Source of the DNA: Gryganskiella cystojenkinii | Lineage: Eukaryota; Mortierellomycota; Mortierellomycetes; Mortierellales; Mortierellaceae | Direction of reading: 5' to 3' | Assembly (NCBI GenBank): GCA_015852425.1 | Contig: JAAAIG010000005.1 | Coordinates: 103,690 to 152,343 of the forward strand | DNA length: 48,654 bases | Shown here: piece by piece, positions 1 to 10,428 of the stretch | Numbering within the stretch: position 1 is the first letter of the stretch | Layout of the letters: each line of letters starts with the position of its first letter | Translations under genes and position numbers: made by a program | Notes under the pieces: generated by a model | Told to the model about the DNA's origin: nothing | The model's database searches: none | Seen by the model: the letters and a program-made list of their open reading frames with translations, nothing else

Positions 1-303
1 CCCCCCCGCTCTCTTCGACTTACTTGAGCCAACATTCTTCCTCCTTTCTCCATCCGTCTTCCACCCCCTCATCCTTTTCTTCTCTGGCTCTCGCTTTTCT
101 TTTATTTCCTTGATCCCCTGATGTTTGTCGCACAAGTCCAGTGCTTGTTTAGCAGGGCCTAACACTTTCTTATTCCTTCCTCGGGGTCGAGGAGCAAAAA
201 AAAAAAAAAGTTGGATCCTCGAACAAACCGAAAATTATTGGAAATTGGCAATTAACGCTCTTTTATTACATTTTTATGATTTGTGTTCCTTTCTCTGCGC
301 TAG

Positions 304-632
304 TGATCTCCGTCAGGGACTATGCCTACCCCAAGTCACACCCTTTCCATTTGGGTCAATACCCACCAGAGCCCGCATACGAGGAATCTGACATTGAAGA
401 AGAAGACGAAGAAATGGTTGACCACGACGACGACGATAGTGATCTTGTCGAGGACCGGACGCAGGGACACGCTCGAGGACTGTACGATTTTGATGCTGAG
501 AACACGAGCGAGCTGAGTTTCCGTGAGGGCGACACGCTCTGGATCCATTGTCGACAGTTCCCCGGCTGGTTCCTCGGTGAGATGAACGGACAGTCTGGGC
601 TGGTTCCTGAGAACTATGTCCAGTTGTTGTAA
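304..632 (+). CDS. SH3-domain adaptor, Nbp2/Skb5-like, last exon (5' part missing)
   Basis: This is the C-terminal exon of a small SH3 adaptor. The segment starts with VRDYAYPKSHPFHLG, continues into an acidic stretch (EESDIEEEDEEMVDHDDDD), and ends in a complete SH3 domain: GLYDFDAENTSELSF (ALYDF motif), an RT loop, the GWFLGEM tryptophan region and GLVPENYV at the end. An acidic tract directly before a terminal SH3 domain matches yeast Nbp2 and fission yeast Skb5, which tether phosphatases or PAK kinases in stress and polarity signalling. The exon start is set by a strong pyrimidine-rich acceptor ending CTAG at 303; two bases of a split codon follow. An uninterrupted ATG at 276 would give a 118-residue protein instead, but its first ten residues look like translated intron. 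No convincing first exon is visible in 1-303, so I treat the gene as 5'-partial. The family call is fairly sure, the start is not. Confidence 0.75.
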
Positions 633-1810
633 AAAAGCGTAAACCCACAGGAACGCATTACTGCCAGCTTAAGTTGTGATTTGTGTTCTGGTTGCTATTT
701 ATTCCTGTTTTTTTAGTACATTCTCTCGGTCCGTTTTTTTTTGTCTCTTCTTTTTTCATCTTTCCTCTTATGCTGTCTAATTGTTGACTGCATCATCAAC
801 CTTTTTGATACAAACAGTTACTTTTTCCGTTGTTTTTGTCTTGATAATCATTTCAAGACTATTGCCCTTTTTCCCTACCTTATCCGACTCTTGCTACCTC
901 TCTCATCACTATGCCATCTTCCCCAGCTCATTGAAGCACGACAAAAAAAAACAAATCTCGCCATCTTTCAAAGTCGCTGGTCGATTATTTTAACAACAAA
1001 ATAGTATCAAGAGCAGGGATCATGGAGCAAGAAAATAAAAATAAAAATATGAATAAATAAATACAAAAGTGAAAGACAAGGGTGAAGTGACAACCAAGTG
1101 AAATAAAAAATAATGAACTTTCCGTTTTGCCACCGTTATTTACTTCGCCTCTCTTTCATTGACGCGACTCAAATGCACCGTGCATATAAGCGGTTTAAGA
1201 GTACACCGTACCCATTGCCACCTATTCTTTGAACTATACCTTTCGTCTTGTTGTACTTTGCTGGCTTGAATGGTGTGACCGAGCTTGTCCACCTTGACCA
1301 GCCTCCAAACCTTCTCTTCGAAAAGGCGTACGGTACACAGCGAAAACTGTGATACCGGCTTTTTCTATTGTTTTGTCTGTTGTTGACCGAGAGAACAAGA
1401 GATCGAGAACCAAATATAGACCCCGCACCACTCCCAGTTGTCTTGTCATTTGTCGGTCGCGAAAAAGAACACTCGCCTCCGGTTTACGCAAACAAAAGAA
1501 ACCCTCAATTGCTATGGCCACTTCCACCTCTCTACCTCCGAAATAGCCATTTTCATCTTTTAGGGTTGGTCTTTGCTCCTCTCTGCGAGTCAACCACCTT
1601 TTTTTTTCCTACATTTTTTTTATCTAGCTGGCTGGCTTTTATTTCCTTCTTGTTTCTACTTGTCTTGCTTTCTTCTGTTGCTAACAGCTCTCCCTCTCTC
1701 TCCTTCCTGCTTACTCTCACTTTTGACAACAATCCTCGTGAGCCACTCGGCTGCACTAAACCATCTTAAAAAAATCTCATACTTTTTGCCTGTTCCTTTG
1801 CGTGAATGGG
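633..1810. other. Intergenic: SH3-gene 3' end and promoter of the next gene
   Basis: No coding signal was found. The first part is T-rich and holds overlapping AATAAA-type polyadenylation signals near 1045-1065. From about 1370 to 1800 the plus strand becomes pyrimidine-rich, as in many fungal promoters and leaders. Confidence 0.6.
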
Positions 1811-4800
1811 ATGGTCGTGTTTGCAACTATGCCGACAACAACGACGACAAATATCATGAATTCTCTCCCAGGATCGTCGCGCACCCGCGGGTTTCTAGGA
1901 GCCATCTCTTCGAATATAAAGCTTCGATCCGGAAGCCTCTTTCATACTTCGAATCGATCTATGCCCAATTTATCTTCTACCCTATCATTCTCTACTTCTT
2001 CTTCCACTTCTCCTCCCTCGATATCCTACCCCTCTGTGACCGATCTCTCTTCATTTTCCGAGGACTCTTTGCCGCCCGTACCGCCTATCCCTTTAACATA
2101 CCAACCTATCAACGCGACCTCTCCTCCTCCTCCTTACACGACCTTGGCATCGCCCTCATCGACAGTGTCGAATTCACACCTTCCTCTGCCATCTACCACT
2201 CGTCCTTGTTCAAATGCAAATCCTACTACTTCTCCGACTTTAGTCCAGCAACAAACCACCACGTTTTCCTCTTCTTCTTATGACCCTGTATCGAGTCATC
2301 ACTCCTCATACGATAACAACGAGCATGAACGCTTCTTTTTTAAGCCTCCTCCTGCTCCTGCTTCTCCATCTCCCTTACTATCACGACGTACTTCAAAACA
2401 AGCAAAAAAACAACGAAGTCTCCCTCCTGTCAAACAAACCATCACGACTGCAGTCGCAGCAATTGGATCCATCTTTTCCCCTACATCCACAGAAACACCT
2501 CTAACCCCACGACTCCTTTTACGAACGCAACCCATTTCGGATTTCTTTCCAGCCTTTCTAAACTTTCCCCCTTCCTCACCTACGAAAACAACGACGAAAC
2601 CAACAGCAACAACAATAGACTTGTCGTCTGCCATTTCAATCTCGACCCGGAACTCGAGTTCAATCCCAAAAAACAAAATTGACAAGAGTCAAATCAAAAC
2701 CATCCACAACCCTCGCCTCCTCCTCTACGATATCGACGAGAACAATAGCACCTCGACCGCTTCCACCACCTCGACATTGGACAATAACAGAAGTACCATT
2801 AAAATCATGACCACTAAGAGAATTAAAACGCCTGCCCCCAGGACCCGAATCTGCCTTGCCACCAGCACTCTCTCCAACGACGAAAATTGGACGGAAGACG
2901 AGGATGCCGATATCAAGCATCGACAACAGCGACAAATTCAACGAAAATCCAGTCAACATAGTAATATCTCTTTCAACTTTCGAGGCGGTGGCGGCGCAAA
3001 GAACCTCGTCACGCAGTCCAGCAACCTGCGGAACCTTTTTACACATCCATCACCTTCAAAAAGGACACGGTCAAAGCCTCTTACAGATTTACCTTTATCG
3101 TCCTCCATGGTCTCTTTCAAACGAAATAATCCAATCTCCTATCCAACTCTTCAAACATCTTCAAGAGCAGGCGGGGCGGCAGGATCAGCAAGCACGGGGT
3201 TCTCGAGTCGCGTTTCTATCCCCGTCCCCGATCTCTCTACCCCATCTCGCGTCGCACCCCCGATCCCTACATTTATTTCTAAATCTCAAACAACGTCTTC
3301 ATCTACTTCCATCCGCCGTGTTTCTTTGGACAATCAACTCGTCTTGCCCACCACAGTTCAGATCGAAACCCTCCCGCCCCTTGTCGACGAGGATGAATTC
3401 GGATTGAATGCCCGTCGTCAAGAGATCTACGCCCGAACTCGTCTGCGCGCGTTGCGAGAACACCAAATGATACTGGTCGAGCTCATGAAGACCCTGACGG
3501 AAAGAGAGAACCAACACAACAACAGCAACAACAAGAAGGACCGACGTCCATGTCGGATCCATTTCCCGCACGCGCATAACAATACCTCTAGTAAGATCAA
3601 CAGTCGAATCATCCAGACTATAGTCGCAAGTCCCACGGTGTCAGAACAGCTTTCGTTGATGGATATCGAAGATATTACCCTGTTGAGCTCAGAACTCCTG
3701 TGTGCTTATGATGACCACACCGGAGGAGGTGGCCCCTCTTCTTCGGATGCACCTTGCAAATGTCATCAGCGAGTGATCCGTCGCCGTCAGAAGCGCGAGG
3801 CGGCAGCACGTGCATACCAGATGGCGATTTTGGAACTGTGGCAAATCGACCAGACGCTGTGTCATTGGCTCAGTCGGTATATTCGGACGATCCGTCGGGT
3901 TCAAAAGAGCCTCGAGTTTATTCTCGGCTGCCCTGCACTGTCGCAGCGGTTCTCCTGTGAGTTGTTAGAGGCAGCATTGTCACGATTCCGATCGGATGAT
4001 GAGCAGCACCATCAGCAGCAGCAGCATCTACCAAGGCAACAACAGAAAACGGCAGGAGAGGCGACAACTTTGCAGCGACAGGAACAACAACAACCACTAG
4101 AGACAGTATGGAATTCATCATTAGAGTCGCAAATAGCAACAGTCCAATATGAAGTTTGTTTTCAAGGAGAACTTCAAGTCCGTCAAAAAGACGGGTCCTC
4201 TTTTGTCGATGCCAGGTAACCCTTTTTCTATTATTTTATTTTATGGGTAGCCGAGAAGATTGTTTATGCCAACTAACTAACTTTTTCTTCATTTTGAAAT
4301 ATTACAAACAAAATTGATGGTAATGGCAGCGAGTTCGAGGAACCAGAACCGCGTCCATCAGGGGTTTCGATTGATGAACTGGAACGGATGGGAATCTTGC
4401 AGACTAAACTGTTGAAACTCACTGGGACACTTTACAGCCCTAAGTCGTATGCGAGCCAGCTTCTCGCTGCCACCGCCGCCGCCTCTTCCACAACATCATT
4501 GATGACGACCACCACCATCACCACCACGAACAACAATAACAAAAAGTCAATACCAGTTCCCACCACCGTTCAAGATGAAGACCTTCACTATGAAAGCGAC
4601 AACGACAATGACAATGACTCGGATGCTGAATCGGTGGTTTTACCTCGGGAGGATGATCGACTACGGAAACAAATCGCCCAAGCATGTTACCCATCACGAC
4701 GAGAAGAGTATCGGAAACGCAAAAAGGAACGCCAACAACCCACACAACTTCGTCGATCGACCCGTCAACAGCCTCGTCAATCTCGACTCTTTCGCAAATC

Positions 4801-6349
4801 GCCTTCGCCAGTTCAACAACAACAACGACAACAGCATCAGCAGTCATCATCACGAACATCAGAGGAACAAAAACGAAAAGTCGTTGCTCCTTCTTCGCCG
4901 ACTGGGATCAATCTCACGACGGTCCAGTGGAACAGACCGTTTGCGAACCCTTCTTCGGCCTTGCTTTGTTGTTCCGAAAATGCGTGTTATCCTGATGAGG
5001 ACCTCGAAAAGCCTCTGCCACCTCTGCCCCCTCTGTCACCCCCGCCGCCCCGAGAAGTCGCTACCCAGACTTCCGCCACAGCGAATCCACCCTCTTCCTC
5101 ATACGCCTACTCCTCGTCCGGTTCCGTTTCGGTCGATGAGAACGCCTGTTTCATGGTCAACGAGGCGTCATTGTCCTCGCCAGTTTCGTCTTCTACCCCG
5201 TCCCCGAGTGGTGGCGATACTGCTTGGTCACAGGTGCCTCCGATGCCGTCGCTCTCCTCGATCGCTCAGTACCAGTCCATCCCGTTTCACTATCAGCCTC
5301 AATTTCCGTCGTCCTCTTCCTCGCGACTTGCTGCTGCTGTCACTACACCGACCGTCTTGAACACCTACCAAATCGGGATACAGACTGCGCAGCAACTTCG
5401 CCCCATCATCAACACGACTGCAGCTACTGTACCTCCGAAGATGGCGACTTTGACTTCAACCACAACCGCAACCACAACAACAGCGACTACCTCCTCGTCC
5501 TCCAAGTCCCGACCGGTTCTCTTGCTCACCTCACCCACGATCGTCCACCGCGGCAAGAGTATCCGCAATAGCAAGCGACGAAACACGACCTCTCGTCGAT
5601 CGCAACGGCGTCATCAACAACAAATACTGCTCGCGCCAAACTCGAACCCAATCGCAATTGCACTCCTTAAACAAAATTCGGCGGATCGGCAGGATGGTGA
5701 ATGGGTCGAAGAAGGCGTTGTCACAGAGGAAATGAGTGAACTCGAGTTGGCGGTCCTCTTGGGCGCCCACTTGCAGACGTTACGCAAGGCGAACCAATTC
5801 CTAGAAGAGTTTGATCGTCAGGCCCTGGCGTCTCAACAAGGCATGGACCAGTTTACAAGAGCCAAAGAGGTATATGAACGGTGGCTGGCCTTATTCTTGT
5901 CTTCTTCAACAACAACCTCTCACTCAAAGGCGACCACGGGTCCGCGATCGTCCTCGTTGCCAATTTACCGCAGGCGACCGACGATCCGTCATGCGACCCA
6001 AGTGCAATACCTTCAAGAGCAAAAATTGCTGCAACAACAACAACGGTATCACTTGCAACTGAAGCAATTACGTCCGCTACCACCAGTCCCAACGACCGAG
6101 AAACGGAAATCACAACACATCCGATTGCTACAACAGCAGCAGCAATTGGCAATGTTGCAACAATATCGAGAACAGCAAGAACTCGATCTGCAGTTTAGGA
6201 CGCAACAGCAACATGTTCGACAAAAGAGCCTGGCTCGCCGACATACGCGTAGGAGTGGTCATCGGACCACGGTCTCGAGCCTTGGCAGTGGCGGTACCGT
6301 CAGCGGTAGGACCAGTCGAACCGCAACGAAGAGACAAGCAAAGAAGTAG
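1811..6349 (+). CDS. Large low-complexity Ser/Thr/Pro/Gln-rich protein of unknown function
   Basis: I do not recognise this gene. Two exons (1811-4215 and 4330-6349) join in frame across a 114-nt GT-AG intron, splitting an AGC serine codon, to give 1,474 residues. The first 530 or so residues are Ser/Thr/Pro-rich. A more ordered helical segment lies at about 535-750, with REHQMILVELMKTLTERE, LSLMDIEDITLLSSELL and a Trp/Leu-rich helix near LELWQIDQTLCHWL. The order of these helices loosely recalls the first half of a Dbl-homology (RhoGEF) domain, but the conserved DH core (KPVQRI-type helix) is not seen, so this is only a suggestion. Proline runs such as KPLPPLPPLSPPPP resemble SH3 ligands. 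A second helical patch follows (ELAVLLGAHLQTLRKANQFL), then a Q-rich coiled-coil-like region and a basic tail. GTG at 1802 is ignored in favour of ATG 1811; ATG 1829 is also possible. Confidence 0.7.
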
Positions 6350-6894
6350 CAGCAGTGCCTCTCAATAGTCGTCTGAACCCTCTTTTTTTTAGGTTTGTAA
6401 CGGAGAATAATATTGGTGAAATAATAATTATCCATTCGTCTGTTTCTGGAACAGATCTGTTCCAGATTTTTATATGGAATTTGTGCGCTCCCCATTTATC
6501 GTGACTATGTGCCAACACTCATTTTTGGAAAAAGAGAGGTTGACCGCTAACAATTGAACCAGCTAAATTTCTCGGCTGTGAACATCATTCTCTTTAAGCA
6601 CATGCCTTATTATTGAAAATTGCTTCATTATGACGACCTCCTGTCATTCATTTGCGCATGTGAGTAAAGAGGATGATGTCAGATCCCCCCAAAAAAAACC
6701 CGCCTTGTTCCTTGTTCACTTCCCTTCGTTTCCGTTTATTGGGAGCAGCCAGTAAATTGAAAGTTTATGTGAAAATGAAAGTGGAATATGAACCTTCATA
6801 AATGAAATATAGGTCAAAAAAGTCTGACAGACGAAGGGATAAAAGCTTTATTTTCCAGCTGCTCATCAGAAAAGAGGTAAAAGGGCTTTGTTGT
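6350..6894. other. Intergenic between convergent genes
   Basis: This stretch holds the 3' flank of the large plus-strand gene and of the minus-strand F-box pseudogene. No gene is seen. It contains a perfect 22-bp palindrome at 6445-6466, listed separately. Confidence 0.6.
6445..6466. repeat. Perfect 22-bp palindrome
   Basis: The half-site TCTGGAACAGA is followed directly by its reverse complement, with no spacer. The core reads GGAACA, a GATC spacer, then TGTTCC. It lies 96 bp after the stop codon of the upstream gene. It could be a transcribed hairpin or a binding site for a dimeric protein. Confidence 0.85.
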
Positions 6895-8639
6895 TCACAA
6901 TATAAGAGAGGTTCCATAAAAATAACATTCTCTCAATCCAGGCCAAATCTTCAAGAGCCGTCTCCCGACTGGGCGCCTTCGAATCGCAGTTTCGTTTTGA
7001 TAACGACCTGCGAATCCTGTGCTTTCACCACTACCGTAGGTCTCGATCGTCTCCCTCACGTTTTCGATCATGGCCAGACATTCAGCCGGATTCAGACCAA
7101 ACCTGCGGTTATTTCGATTCACAATCAGCAGGATAGACTCGAGTTCCCTCAATTGAACGAGCTGTTGAAAGACCTTCAAATTCGCGATAGGATCCTCTTC
7201 ATAGGTGCCGTGAGGGAGTCGTTGAAATTGAACGTGGAGGACTCGGAGTCGATGGCATATCCATTGTCGGTTGGGAATGGGCGGAGGTGACAGAAGCGGC
7301 GACGGTACAGCTGGAGTAAGTACTGGCGTCGCTGGTGAGATGACTGGCGCTGAAAGAGAGACCGATCGTTTTTCTGTTTTTTTCAGTACCCCAAGTTTTT
7401 TCGAGAGTTTGTGAAAAACTGATGGACGATTCTGCGCTGGTGTTGGTGGCGGCGGCTGCACGATCGTTTTCACGGTCCCACGACCGAAATCGTTGACTAC
7501 GTCCTCGATACTCAAGTTTGCTCCTCGGAATTCAACGAGTCGAGGGCAGGACGACAGGATCTGTTGGATCATCAAACTAGTCAACCCATACATGTCCAGA
7601 ACCTCCAGAGACTCGAAATGTCGTTCCTTCAAGGCTTGCCATGCAAGAGGATAGAGATAATTCAGCATGACAAAGACGCGCATCGGGTTCGGAAAGAGAT
7701 TGAAGAGCCGAGTCATGAGTGCGTCGGAGATTGAGTCAAACACGATCCCAGTCTTGATCCCGATGGAATCCAATCGTGGCAGGGACAGGTCCGTGATCGA
7801 TCGAGAAACTCGTTACAGAGAATTTCCAGGAAGGACGCAGCGAACGGGTACCCGATCCAGACGATGGACTCGAGGTTGGGACAGGATGGAAAGAGACGTA
7901 TCTCTTCCTCGATCCTGAGCTCGAAGTTATGGGGGAAGCAGCCAATCGTCATTGATTTTAACGCATTCAAGATCGATGTTGTGTTCACGAGTGCTTTAGG
8001 GCTCCAAAATGTTCCGCTATCGTCGTTGTTTACGTCATTTGTGTGATTTTCTGAGATCGGCCTTGTAAGCGAGGTTTCAGGTCAACAGCCGCACAACTCC
8101 AACCGCAAGAGTCGAGGTCCAAGCAGGTAGAGAATTTGATACAAGGCCTTGTCATTCTTTAACAGGTTCATATATCTTATCTCCAGGACGTTCAGGGACG
8201 GACAAAACTGAACGAGGCCATCGAATAGACCAAGGGGCGGCGGGCTTGGATTGGAACGGTCACCTTCGACAGTGATGTGTTGTACACGCGTATTTTGTTG
8301 AACAAGTCTTATTAGGACTGGGATGGGGTCGATGTCGTCCGTGAGACGCCTTATCGCGGGTGGGTGGGAGAGTTGGATATGGATGCGGAATAAACGTTGA
8401 CAGGATTGAAGAAGATTGTCGGCCAGGGATCGTTTGCTGAGCAGGCAGGTGTTGATGTGGAGTTCCCGGACATGGTGGTATGGCGGCTGAAAGAGCTCTT
8501 CTTGTGTGGTGGCATCCCGGCGGTGGTAGAGAAGAGGGACAAACGGCTCGTACCGAATCCTGGAAATGCGCATACAAACTGCCAGGTCGTGTTTGGTAAG
8601 GAATGAACCCACCTAGAGTCGAATCTTGAATAAGTCCAT
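6895..8639 (-). pseudogene. Decayed F-box/LRR-type gene (two stops and a frameshift)
   Basis: Read on the minus strand, the stretch begins MDLFKIRL, meets a TAG (8613-8615), and continues with a plausible F-box: VGSFLTKHDLAVCMRISR. The arrangement matches the family pattern (…PEIR…L…L.KRDLA.C…VSR.WY). Leucine-rich segments follow (HVRELHINTCLLSK, LVQFCPSLNVLEIRYMNLL). A TGA at 8082-8084 interrupts the frame, yet reading through it stays in frame into TTSILNALKSMTIGCF and FPSCPNLESIVW. Around 7785-7810 the homologous reading moves to another frame (ITDLSLPRLDSIGIKTG), which stays open to the stop at 6895 and ends KIWPGLRECYFYGT. I tested short introns to remove the TGA; no GT-AG pair of normal length restored the frame. 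Three lesions in an F-box family next to an intact copy suggest pseudogenisation. Sequencing error or unusual introns remain possible. Confidence 0.65.
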
Positions 8640-8817
8640 GGAGTAAATGTAAAACAAAAAAGAAACTACGAGGCTCCTCTCTCATGCAGCATGTCTCCGT
8701 CCATCAAAAAAGAGGGGAGAGCACGTGCAACGTGTTTTCATTGTATATGAATGATTAAAAGTTTGTTCTTCTTCATTCTTCATTACCATTTACTTCGACT
8801 CTGTTCTTACAGTAGGC

Positions 8818-10428
8818 ATGAAGCCCCATCCATTAGAACTACCCGAAATCAGAGACCAGCTACCGAAATGCCTGACCCAACGACGCGACCTCGTCGCTAG
8901 TGCAAAAGTATCGCGCGAATGGTACCAAACTTTTGCCACCTCCGTCTGGCGAGACCTCAAAATAGTCTATGAAAAAGTCGACGGCGTCAAGGATCTCTGC
9001 AAGGATAACCTCATAAATCATTCGGATTTCATCCATAAACTCACTTGGGATGGGCACCCAGAACTCGACTACCTCCACTGCCGCCACCTCCAAACCCTAG
9101 TCCTAGAATGGTTCGAGATTAACCACCAAGTCGACTTTATAGCTCGACATCGACACACCCTCCGGGATCTGTCCTGTAATATCGAGAGTCGGTTTTATCG
9201 ACCCTGTAACCACCACTTCTGGAAGACACTGGCATCCTGCTGTCAATTGAAATCGTTGACCTTGTTCAGTGCTCATGTCATGTCTCAGGACTGGGCAGAC
9301 TGTTGGCATCTTTGGTCAAGATTGCTGTGTCTCCGCCTTCGATACTTTAGATTTATCCCGACAGGAGAAGCACTGTCGACAACAACAGCAACATCGTCTT
9401 TCTTTGACAACTTCAACCCCCCCGCAACGACGATCAAGGAACTCGAACTGAGCTTCCCGAGTCAATTGGGTTCGTACCATGACCAGCTCGCCCTCCTGAA
9501 ATGGTGTCCTAAGTTGGAGACTCTCTCCTTGGATCCGGACGACCTCTTAAGGCACAACCTCGTAGGCACCACACAGCCACAGGACGGTCATCATCTCGGA
9601 CCATGTTTGGCCGATTATGCGCACTGTTGCCCAAAGTTGGCTCATCTTACGATCGGGTCTCATCCAAGCGAAGCCAACGACGAGATTCTTTATTTTCTAG
9701 AATCCAGGACCCGATATACCAACAATAACCATCCTCCTTTACCTCTAGAGAGCCTAATACTGGCAAAAAATTGGTTTGGAGAACTGTCCTGGCGGTGGAT
9801 CCGCGATCGCCTTCCACAGTACCTGACCACAATTCGATGCGTGGAACTTGGAGACTCGCTCATGGTACACGGTCATATGGTCCAGGAGATGCTCTGTTCA
9901 ATGCCTCAGTTGGAATCATTCACGGGTCCTTACCTTCGGGAGGACGACATCCTGAACGACCCTCGGCCTTGGGTCTGTCTGGGTCTAGTCAAGTTAACCG
10001 TTTCGTTCGAACGGGCGCAAGGGTCCACATCAACGTCAGGGACGATTATCCTCGGGCGACTCGCCATGCTCACACAACTGAAATTCCTGGATATGAGCGC
10101 GCTTCGCGATGACAAAAGCCCTCAACTACCGGCCGTCCCTTATTTGAGACTTGAAGTGGGACACGGTCTTGAGATTTTAAAGAGCTTATCGCAGTTGGAG
10201 TGCTTGAACATCAGAGATATGGGTCAAGAGTGGACTGAGCCGGATGTGTACTGGATGAGAGAGAATTGGTCGAGACGGCGTCTCGTTGTTGGGGTTCTCC
10301 ACCCCGATGCTGCCTATCACCATTCACTCGTGCAACTGTTGCAAGAGAGTGGGGTTGTAAAGTGGTCTTTAAAAGGGGAAAGAGAAGATATGGCGCGTGA
10401 GGTGGACAAAGGTGTTTACATAGTTTGA
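8818..10428 (+). CDS. F-box/leucine-rich-repeat protein, intact
   Basis: This single-exon gene encodes 536 residues. The F-box is at about residues 7-48: LELPEIRDQLPKCLTQRRDL, then SAKVSREWYQTFATSVW. It is followed by irregular leucine-rich repeats such as HCRHLQTLVLEWFEI, CCQLKSLTLFSAHV, WCPKLETLSLDPDD and CCPKLAHLTIGSHP. Near the C-terminus is a family signature, MLCSMPQLESF then DILNDPRPWVCLGLVKL, shared with the F-box protein at 34,633-36,354. Such proteins are normally substrate receptors of SCF (Skp1-Cullin-F-box) ubiquitin ligases, the F-box binding Skp1 and the LRR surface binding the target; the target cannot be read from sequence. The start at ATG 8818 puts the F-box right at the N-terminus, as usual for the family. 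An AATAAA lies at 10,461. A decayed relative lies upstream on the other strand and a fragment of another lies just downstream. Confidence 0.85.
   Translation: MKPHPLELPEIRDQLPKCLTQRRDLVASAKVSREWYQTFATSVWRDLKIVYEKVDGVKDLCKDNLINHSDFIHKLTWDGHPELDYLHCRHLQTLVLEWFEINHQVDFIARHRHTLRDLSCNIESRFYRPCNHHFWKTLASCCQLKSLTLFSAHVMSQDWADCWHLWSRLLCLRLRYFRFIPTGEALSTTTATSSFFDNFNPPATTIKELELSFPSQLGSYHDQLALLKWCPKLETLSLDPDDLLRHNLVGTTQPQDGHHLGPCLADYAHCCPKLAHLTIGSHPSEANDEILYFLESRTRYTNNNHPPLPLESLILAKNWFGELSWRWIRDRLPQYLTTIRCVELGDSLMVHGHMVQEMLCSMPQLESFTGPYLREDDILNDPRPWVCLGLVKLTVSFERAQGSTSTSGTIILGRLAMLTQLKFLDMSALRDDKSPQLPAVPYLRLEVGHGLEILKSLSQLECLNIRDMGQEWTEPDVYWMRENWSRRRLVVGVLHPDAAYHHSLVQLLQESGVVKWSLKGEREDMAREVDKGVYIV

Noticed and set aside
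276..303. ATG at 276 as start of the SH3 gene
   Set aside because: The first residues read like a polypyrimidine tract ending in an acceptor CTAG; the conserved part begins after it. Not fully excluded.
8020..8100. Short intron removing the TGA at 8,082 in the F-box pseudogene
   Set aside because: The GT-AG pairs tried were either too short (35 nt) or shifted the frame (70 nt).
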